A stretch of DNA of 64,000 nt, taken from positions 24,746 through 88,745 of the forward strand of contig JAKQDH010000096.1 in the NCBI GenBank assembly GCA_029558835.1. The letters run 5' to 3'. The DNA comes from Planctomycetota bacterium. GTDB taxonomy: Bacteria; Planctomycetota; Phycisphaerae; UBA1845. The notes beneath the pieces were generated by a model. The model searched no databases. It saw only the letters and a program-made list of their open reading frames with translations, and was not told where the DNA came from. Both the position numbers and the translations under genes were made by a program. Below are positions 59,023 to 64,000 of this stretch, one piece after another (position 1 is the stretch's first letter; each line of letters starts with the position of its first letter).

Positions 59023-59128
59023 GGTGGGCACCGCCCACCACGGGAACGCGACGAAGCACACGTGGGGTGAGCACCGCCCACCACGGCGAAACCGCAGGCG
59101 ACATCGTGGGGCGGGCTTTGCCCGCCCC
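59023..59128. terminator. Three GC-rich hairpins between convergent genes
   Basis: GGTGGGC-ACC-GCCCACC starts right after the stop codon (59023-59039). A near copy, GGTGAGCACCGCCCACC, lies at about 59066-59082, and GGGGCGGGC-TTT-GCCCGCCCC, a perfect 9-bp stem, at 59108-59128. They separate the large beta-helix gene from the convergent thioredoxin-fold gene and probably stop transcription both ways, though without T-runs. Confidence 0.55.
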
Positions 59129-59178
59129 GGGAAAGCCGGTGCCACACGGGAGGGCCCGAGCGCTTCCGCACCGATCCG

Positions 59179-60117
59179 TCAAGACCCGGTGAACGCCTCC
59201 TGGAACGTGGCGAAGTCCTCCAGGTCGATGTCGTTGTCATCGTCAAAGTCGAAGGCGGTCCGACACACCAGTGAGGGACCGGGACTGGCGTTGGGCCCGC
59301 TCAGGCACGCTACGAAGTCAGCGGCATCGTCCAGATCGATCGGGCCGTCCATGTTGTAGTCGCCGGTCACCGGCAGACCGTCGAACGGTGGGTGGTCCTT
59401 GGCCGCCTGGTACACCTCCGCGGGTCCCGCGGACAGTGGCTGCTGGGCCCAGGCGATGATGCGCAGGTTGCTGTACGTCCAGCCCGAGTTCAGTGTGACC
59501 GTGCGCGTGTCCACGACGCACTCTCCCGGCCGCAGACCGACATCGGCGGTGTTGGTGGCGACGCGGAACGTGTTCCGCGAGTAGCTCGGCGACGACGGGT
59601 AGTAATCCTGCACCACCACCGCATACAGGCGTACGGTGCGGGAGGTCGCCCCGGGCTCGAGGCACGCCCGGATCGTGATCTGGTACATCAGCCCGGACAC
59701 CTGCTCAGCCCCGACGCGCAAAGTGACCGGCGTCGGCACCGCCTGGCGGGCGACGAACTTGCTGACGTAGGTGCTGATCGGCCAGGCATCCCACAGGCCG
59801 TCATAGGCGAACCACGGGATGCCGTCCGCCCAGATGTTGTAGAAGTTGCCCCGCGCCTCACCCCAGGCAACGGCGTAGGCATCCTGTTGGTGGTACTCGA
59901 CCACGGCGAACGTGTTCGGATAAGTGTCGATCGTGCTGCTGACCACGGGACCCGCGGTGCCGCAGGTCCCTCACCACGTGCCTGTGAAGTACTCTCCCAG
60001 TACCATCCTCTCCGCCGCGCCGGCCGGCGCCGCGGTCAGCACGCCCATCGCCCCGGCGGCGCAGCCGATGAACAACCCCGCGCGCACTCCAACTCCAAGC
60101 GGACGATTTCGCAACAC
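59179..60117 (-). CDS. Candidate selenoprotein: secreted thioredoxin-fold (Omp28-like) domain with UxxC site and dockerin tail
   Basis: 313 codons with one in-frame TGA (59971-59973), read here as selenocysteine 49. The GTG at 60117 has AGGGAG six bases upstream, so translation starts before the TGA. A signal peptide (GLFIGCAAGAMGVLTAAPAGA) precedes VLGEYFTGTW-U-GTCG, the place where thioredoxin-fold Omp28-like proteins have WCxxC. The same frame then continues as expected: STIDTYPNTFAVVEYH, a YHQQDAYAVAWGEARGNFY block, and GIPWFAYDG with the cis-Pro. A beta domain follows, then two dockerin-like loops, DYNMDGPIDLDD and DFDDDNDIDLED, before the stop. A hairpin of SECIS type lies just after the TGA. 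If the TGA were a plain stop the gene would be dead, yet the rest shows no decay. It is probably a secreted thiol oxidoreductase. Confidence 0.75.
59936..59970 (-). promoter_or_regulatory. SECIS-like hairpin after the in-frame TGA
   Basis: In the mRNA the 12 bases after UGA are followed by ACCGC-GGGUCCC-GUGGU, a 17-nt stem-loop with a 5-bp stem (one G-U pair) and a G-rich apical loop holding GGU. Below it CUGC and GCAG add four pairs across a small internal loop. The apical loop begins 18 bases after the UGA. In E. coli fdhF the part bound by SelB is likewise a short stem-loop of about 17 nt some 11 bases past the UGA with G and U in the loop. A competing fold, GGGACCUGC with GCGGGUCCC, is possible and would put the loop closer. 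Confidence 0.6.
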
Positions 60118-60160
60118 GTTATGCTCCCTTCAGAGAACGGGATCCCCCCAAACGCGTCCC

Positions 60161-60201
60161 GAGGTCCCCGGACCTCGTCCCCCAATCAGCCTGACGGCTG
60201 A
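60161..60201 (-). promoter_or_regulatory. Two leader hairpins upstream of the candidate selenoprotein gene
   Basis: GAGGTCC-CC-GGACCTC (60161-60176, 7-bp stem with a tight loop) and TCAGCC-TGAC-GGCTGA (60186-60201, 6-bp stem). Both lie between the predicted transcription start (near 60207) and the ribosome site at about 60127, so they would be in the mRNA leader. They may regulate or insulate the gene. Confidence 0.35.
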
Positions 60202-60213
60202 CTGACGGCGACC

Positions 60214-60243
60214 ATTATACCACGCGGAGTGCGGACCGTTCCA
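60214..60243 (-). promoter_or_regulatory. Predicted promoter of the candidate selenoprotein gene
   Basis: On the minus strand a perfect TATAAT (60214-60219) with TGGAAC (60238-60243) 18 bp upstream, three of six to the -35 consensus. It lies about 97 bp before the GTG start. Its presence upstream of the TGA-containing part supports expression of the whole frame. Confidence 0.45.
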
Positions 60244-60449
60244 GCGGCAAGTGGGCCCCTGCGCCGCGGTCTGGCAGATGCCAAGGAGCTCCACACAACA
60301 GGGAAACCGACACCGAGCCCAGGGTGGCGTTACCCGCAGGCGAGGCAGCATGCCCGACTGCCGGGCGTTACCTGGGCCCGCACGGCCTGGTAGCCGTGAT
60401 GGGCCCCGGGTCACCACCACAAGAACGCGGCGCGCCTGCCTTTTTTGTT
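60244..60449. other. Non-coding stretch with a dispersed motif
   Basis: No gene seen. Contains GGGAAACCGACACCGAGCCC near 60300, related to the motif near 44085, and several GGGCCC-type palindromes. It joins the promoter of the candidate selenoprotein gene to the gene fragments that follow. Confidence 0.4.
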
Positions 60450-60528
60450 CTACCCACCTTCGAGTAGCGAGCGGTGCTCGCGCAGCTTCTCCAGCCCCTC
60501 AAAGATGCGGGACTTGGCGATCGACTCG
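60450..60528 (-). pseudogene. C-terminal fragment of an unidentified gene
   Basis: The minus-strand frame ending at the TAG 60450-60452 reads PESIAKSRIFEGLEKLREHR and then SLLEGG before the stop. It looks like the last 26 residues of a real protein, perhaps a sigma-70 region 4 or another DNA-binding helix, but the upstream part is missing: the frame runs directly into a fragment of a different gene on the other strand. The identification is only by feel and could be chance. Confidence 0.3.
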
Positions 60529-60797
60529 GGCGCCGCCAGCACGACGAACTACGTCACCGCGCAGAACGGCGGGTTCCTGGCGTGTACCCTGATCGGGCGG
60601 TACCTGGAGGTGCGCGTGCAGCTCAACGCGGCCGAGCACAACAGCGTCTGGCCGACACTGCAAAGCCTGACGGCCTCCGGCTGCCTCGTGCTGCCTCAGA
60701 ACTATGTAGACGAGTGCGACGACGAGGAGCAAGGCAACGGCATCCCAGACCACTGCGAGCCGGACTGCAACGACAACGGCTGGCCGGACTGGTGCGG
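60529..60797 (+). pseudogene. Duplicated internal fragment of the 61774-63966 gene
   Basis: About 270 bp that match 63253-63523 at roughly 90 percent by eye and in the same reading frame: STTNYVTAQNGGFLACTLIG, RYLEVRVQLNAAEHNSVWP and DCNDNGWPD are shared. It has no start codon, no signal peptide and no upstream propeller part; the frame continues into unrelated codons (CGSGLAGRGEVLFN) and stops at 60864. It is a dead fragment, left by duplication or recombination. Confidence 0.75.
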
Positions 60798-60837
60798 TAG
60801 CGGGCTCGCGGGTCGGGGTGAAGTGCTATTTAATGTC

Positions 60838-60867
60838 TTGACTTCACACCAGGTGTCGGTGTAGCAT
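60838..60867 (+). promoter_or_regulatory. Predicted promoter of the PEP-CTERM gene
   Basis: TTGACT (60838-60843, five of six) and TAGCAT (60862-60867, four of six) are separated by 18 bp in an AT-rich patch right after the gene fragment. Transcription would start near 60874, about 34 nt before the ATG. Confidence 0.55.
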
Positions 60868-60907
60868 ATTCGGGCAGGTACATTTCCGAGTCAGAGGAGG
60901 CTTGAGC

Positions 60908-61570
60908 ATGTGCGGGTGCAACGGATCGACGCCAGGTCGGGCGCGGGACTTCAGCGCGGCAGGCGCGGCATGGATCGTGGGCGCGGTGGTGCTCGTCGCG
61001 GCGGGGTGGGCAGCGCCAGCGCGGGCGGATGTGCAGTGGTTTCTGAACGACTATGACGGGTTCCTGGCGGCGGCCGGGGCGGTGCAGGAGATCGACTTCG
61101 AGACCTTGCCCGACGGGACTCCAAGCGTCCCGCGCACGCCCATTACGCCGGAGTTCAATTACACCAACCAGGGCGTGACGTTCTCGTCACCGAATCCCAC
61201 CCTGGAAATCGGGGCCCTGTTTGAGGGGAACTTCCCTCTCGAGGCGTACGATCCTAGCTACGAGGACGCCTGGATCGTTGGCGACCTCGTGATTCCGGCG
61301 AGCGCAGTGGGCGTGTCGTTTCCGGGGACGACGGTTCTGTACGTTTACGATGCCGGCGGCGCACTGATGGATGCGCAATACTTCAGCGCTTCGGGCAACT
61401 TCTTCTTCCTCGGCTGCGTCTCGGATGTGCCGATCGGCAGCGCGGCGGCAACGTCTCTGAGCGAAGGGGAGATCGTGTGGTCATTCTGGTTCACACCCGT
61501 TCCTGAGCCGACGGGTCTTGTTCTTCTGATCACTGGTGCGGTGTGCTTCATCGCGCGCCGCGCGCGCTAA
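60908..61570 (+). CDS. PEP-CTERM surface protein
   Basis: 220 residues. GGAGG lies seven bases before the ATG at 60908. The signal peptide (AAWIVGAVVLVAAGWAAPARA) is followed by a beta-sandwich-like domain with VQEIDFETLPDGT, NYTNQGVTFSSP and VIPASAVGVSFPGTTVLYVY, a lectin-like pattern frequent in this class. It ends in the sorting tag VPEPTGLVLLITGAVCFIARRAR, that is PEP, a hydrophobic helix and Arg cluster, which exosortase EpsH-type enzymes recognise and cleave. Exosortase itself is not in the window. The ligand is unknown. It is preceded by a good promoter and is probably a single-gene unit. Confidence 0.88.
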   Translation: MCGCNGSTPGRARDFSAAGAAWIVGAVVLVAAGWAAPARADVQWFLNDYDGFLAAAGAVQEIDFETLPDGTPSVPRTPITPEFNYTNQGVTFSSPNPTLEIGALFEGNFPLEAYDPSYEDAWIVGDLVIPASAVGVSFPGTTVLYVYDAGGALMDAQYFSASGNFFFLGCVSDVPIGSAAATSLSEGEIVWSFWFTPVPEPTGLVLLITGAVCFIARRAR

Positions 61571-61773
61571 GGTCTTGCGGCACCCGCTTGGCGCGTGGAT
61601 GCACTGCAAGACGGTCGCGCCCCATGCGCGCACTGTCATTCGCCGCACGTCGGTGCGCAAGGGTGCTCGGAAGCTCGGGCGCAGGTTTTCGGCGCGCGGC
61701 GCAGGCGCGCCGACATTCTCGATGGTGCTTGCAACTCGTATCGCGTTAGGGAACAACAGAAGGAGAGAGGGAC

Positions 61774-63966
61774 ATGCACGGTTGTTTGGCACGGAGCATC
61801 GCACTGGGCGTGGCGGTAGGTCTCCTGTACGGTTCGCTTGCTTTTGGCGACTGTCCGTCGGTAACGTTCTCGAAGACATGGACGACCACCGGCGACTTTG
61901 ACGAAGGCTGGTATGTCAACGCCAACGGGGGTAACGACGAGCTGCAGATCAACGGAGTCGCTGACCTTCCCCCGTACATATGGGTTGCCTGCTCAGATCG
62001 CGGCACAGTGGTCCGGATCGCGACCCGAGCGCACTACTCCCCACTTCACGATCCACCTCAGGTCAGCATCGGGCAGATACTTGGTGAATACAGCACGGCC
62101 CCCGACACCTTCCAGAAACGTCCCTCGCGAACGACCGTGGACTTCGACGGCAACGTATGGGTGGGCAACCGCGGCATTGACGGAACACCGTGGATCGACG
62201 ATTCCGTGGTTAAGGTCGGCACGGGCGCAGCGTATCAGTGGGTCGATCGGGACCCGGATGGAGAGGGACCGGAGCTGCCGAACGGTGTCATCGACACTTC
62301 GACCGAGTACGGCACCGTGCTGGGGTGGCTGCCAAGTGGCGCACCGCGCGATGAGCTGGTGCTCCTGTTTCGAGGCGTTCCCACCAGCGGTGTACGCACC
62401 GTTGCTGTCGACCGCAGCAACAACGTCTGGATCGGTGGATATGAAGATTCAGAGCATGGACTCCTCGATGGACGGACAGGAGCCACGATTCGCGAGTTCG
62501 TGGATATGGATTGCGGTGGGTACGGAGGCCTCATAGATCGGCGCGGTGTTCTCTGGTCCTCTCATCGGAACAACAGCCGGTTACTATGCTTTGACGTGGG
62601 CAGCGAGCGGGAGACGTGTCTCCCAGTAGGGCACTCCTACGGGCTTGCGGTTGACTTGGATGGGATGATCTGGAACACCCGTGAAGTCGACGCCACCGTT
62701 CGCAAGATCGACCCGCTCACGTGGCGCATGTGGGAGTTTTCGACCGGCGGGTTGCACAGTAAAGGAGTATCGGTTACTCCCGTGGACAACCACGTGTGGA
62801 TTGCCAATCAGAGCTCGCACACGGTGAGTCGCCTCGACAGCGATGGAACCCTATTGAAGGTGATTGCATTGGATCAGGGTATCGCTCCGCCCGGTAAGCT
62901 CCCGACCGGCGTGGCCGTAGACGCTGACGGCTTCGTGTGGGTCACCAACCGGGGTGAGGGCGAGATTCCCTCAACAGTCATGCGCATCGACCCGAATGGA
63001 GGCCTGGACGGGCTCGGGGCGGTGGATACGGACCACATCGTGAACTTGGGCGTGGGCGCGGACGCCTACAACTACAGTGACATGACGGGGATGAGTCTGA
63101 TGTGGACGGTGGCGCCCGCGGGGACGTGGCTGGGCGTCGTCGATGCGGGGGAGGGCAATGAAGAGTTCACCTGGGAGCGCATCTCCTGGGAGGCGACGCC
63201 GGGCGACGGGACGGTGCTGGTCCAGGCATGGGCGGCCAACGTGGATACCGACCTCGGGGCCGCGAGCACGACGAACTACGTCACCGCGCAGAACGGCGGG
63301 TTCCTCGCATGTACGCTGATCGGGCGGTACCTGGAAGTGCGCGTGCAGCTCAACGCGGCCGAGCACAACAGCGTCTGGCCGACGCTGCAAAGCCTGACGG
63401 CCTCGGGGTGCCTGGTCCTCGAGGATGACTATGTTGATGAGTGCGATGACGAGGAGGAGGGGAACGGCATCCCCGACCACTGCGAGCCGGACTGCAACGA
63501 CAATGGCTGGCCGGACTCGTGCGACATCGAGTACGGACCCAGCTACGACTGCAACGGCAACGACGTGCCGGACGAGTGCGAGGACTGTGACGCGAACGGC
63601 GTGCCCGACTACTGCGAGGTCAATTGCAGCGCCTGCCCGAACTGCACGAGTTGCGTGACGCAGGATGACTGCAACGGGAACGGGATCCCTGATCCGTGGG
63701 ACATCGCCTGCACGGGGGCCTGGGCGGACTGTCCGGGGTGCGGGGATAGCGAGGACTGCAACGAGAACGACGGCCCGGGCGGCCGTCGCCGGGTTGGCTC
63801 AGCGCCTGGTGCAGGACGGCGGCAAGTTCGTGTCATACTGAATATGCGTGCCCAACACCGTAGGCTTGAACGCTGCTTTGGGGCGGCGGGCAGGCTCCAG
63901 GGTGGCCTTTTAAGAGATTCTCAGCGTTTTCACACGCCGCGCGCAACGTTTCCGCGTCATGTATGA
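61774..63966 (+). CDS. Secreted NHL/Vgb-type propeller protein with Ca-binding repeats; aberrant C-terminus
   Basis: 730 codons. GGAGAGAGGG precedes the ATG. A signal peptide (IALGVAVGLLYGSLAFG) leads to a six-blade propeller like streptogramin lyase Vgb: TVDFDGNVWVGNRG, VAVDRSNNVWIGGYED, GLAVDLDGMIWNTRE, VTPVDNHVWIANQ, VAVDADGFVWVTNRG. A beta domain (STTNYVTAQNGGFLACTL) and then Asn/Asp repeats of the thrombospondin type 3 kind (DCNDNGWPDSCD, DCNGNDVPDECED, DCNGNGIPDPWD) follow. At about residue 665 (63768) the pattern stops in mid-unit after EDCNENDG and continues as an Arg-rich stretch unlike anything before. So the real C-terminus, normally more repeats and a tail, seems lost through a rearrangement. 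Confidence 0.75.
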   Translation: MHGCLARSIALGVAVGLLYGSLAFGDCPSVTFSKTWTTTGDFDEGWYVNANGGNDELQINGVADLPPYIWVACSDRGTVVRIATRAHYSPLHDPPQVSIGQILGEYSTAPDTFQKRPSRTTVDFDGNVWVGNRGIDGTPWIDDSVVKVGTGAAYQWVDRDPDGEGPELPNGVIDTSTEYGTVLGWLPSGAPRDELVLLFRGVPTSGVRTVAVDRSNNVWIGGYEDSEHGLLDGRTGATIREFVDMDCGGYGGLIDRRGVLWSSHRNNSRLLCFDVGSERETCLPVGHSYGLAVDLDGMIWNTREVDATVRKIDPLTWRMWEFSTGGLHSKGVSVTPVDNHVWIANQSSHTVSRLDSDGTLLKVIALDQGIAPPGKLPTGVAVDADGFVWVTNRGEGEIPSTVMRIDPNGGLDGLGAVDTDHIVNLGVGADAYNYSDMTGMSLMWTVAPAGTWLGVVDAGEGNEEFTWERISWEATPGDGTVLVQAWAANVDTDLGAASTTNYVTAQNGGFLACTLIGRYLEVRVQLNAAEHNSVWPTLQSLTASGCLVLEDDYVDECDDEEEGNGIPDHCEPDCNDNGWPDSCDIEYGPSYDCNGNDVPDECEDCDANGVPDYCEVNCSACPNCTSCVTQDDCNGNGIPDPWDIACTGAWADCPGCGDSEDCNENDGPGGRRRVGSAPGAGRRQVRVILNMRAQHRRLERCFGAAGRLQGGLLRDSQRFHTPRATFPRHV
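63769..63841 (+). pseudogene. Possible C-terminal remnant of another gene
   Basis: In a second plus-strand frame the bases after 63768 read ARAAVAGLAQRLVQDGGK and then FVSY before a TGA at 63839-63841. This looks more protein-like than the main frame here, so it may be the tail of a different gene joined to the truncated repeat protein. It is too short to identify. Confidence 0.25.
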
Positions 63967-64000
63967 CAGAGAGGATGGGGGAGCCGTGTACCCGACCCGA
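63967..64000. other. Right edge of the window
   Basis: Only 34 bases remain after the last stop; nothing can be called. Confidence 0.3.

Noticed and set aside
59179..59946. Short version of the thioredoxin-fold gene starting at GTG 59946, downstream of the TGA
   Set aside because: It would lack the signal peptide and the redox site, and no ribosome site precedes it, whereas a good one precedes the GTG at 60117.
59947..59970. GGGACC/GGTCCC inverted repeat right after the TGA read as a terminator of a short peptide gene
   Set aside because: There is no T-run, the frame continues with conserved thioredoxin-fold sequence, and a SECIS-type fold explains the structure better.
60445..60864. 139-codon plus-strand frame as a real gene
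   Set aside because: No start signal; its core is a copy of part of the 61774-63966 gene and both ends run into unrelated sequence.

Overview
The window is GC-rich bacterial chromosomal DNA with dense protein-coding genes on both strands. No rRNA, tRNA or CRISPR array was recognised. Several features together point to the Planctomycetota, most likely a Phycisphaerae-related, probably uncultivated lineage: secreted proteins ending in dockerin-like Ca-binding repeats, one PEP-CTERM protein, 'DCNGNGIPD'-type repeats, a very long GreA as in the PVC group, a Ser/Thr kinase with one membrane segment, and intergenic DNA full of short dispersed repeats. This is inference from family content, not a database match.

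Layout. 1-6112 (minus): pabB, pabC-like and nif3-like genes in a tight overlapping run, then guaB with its own promoter, a small lipoprotein and a zinc-ribbon membrane protein cut by the window edge. 6297-9453 (plus): SH3-domain secreted protein, a 55-residue lipoprotein and gpsA. 9700-12163 (minus): a secreted protein of about 14 near-identical repeats with a well-formed promoter. 12994-20108 (plus): polysaccharide export and assembly cluster, with a Wzm/Wzt-type ABC transporter, three glycosyltransferases and a methyltransferase, one glycosyltransferase and the methyltransferase sharing a single frame. 20494-31385: long greA, a prenyltransferase-like repeat protein, a YbjQ-like membrane protein, a family 2 glycosyltransferase, comEC, a DUF6941-like protein and sucC. 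31818-40652: alpha/beta-hydrolase lipoprotein, zinc-ribbon protein, ftsY, nusB, ribH, FlgT-like protein, DUF456-type protein, a divergent MnmE-like GTPase and a kinase. 41295-49102: lamin-tail/dockerin protein, an ECF sigma, anti-sigma and secretin-like operon, an OFA-family transporter and a lone receiver protein. 49917-55248: recJ, a REP-associated transposase (RAYT) unit and a TPR/PD40 lipoprotein with a CxxCH motif. 55864-63966: a run of secreted dockerin, thioredoxin-fold, PEP-CTERM and beta-propeller proteins, with gene fragments between them.

The most interesting object is at 59179-60117 (minus). A secreted thioredoxin-fold, Omp28-like, dockerin-tailed protein has an in-frame TGA exactly where the first Cys of its WCxxC active site belongs. 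A good ribosome binding site lies upstream of the TGA, the same frame runs on for 263 codons, and a hairpin with a G-rich apical loop follows the TGA at the distance expected of a bacterial SECIS. I read it as a candidate selenoprotein with a UxxC redox site joined to a dockerin. No selenocysteine machinery is visible in the window.

Other points of interest: a REP/RAYT unit whose repeats supply the stop codons of recJ and of the transposase itself; an anti-sigma gene with an in-frame 7-bp tandem repeat; a GTPase lacking the MnmE C-terminal Cys motif; and several families of dispersed intergenic hairpins.
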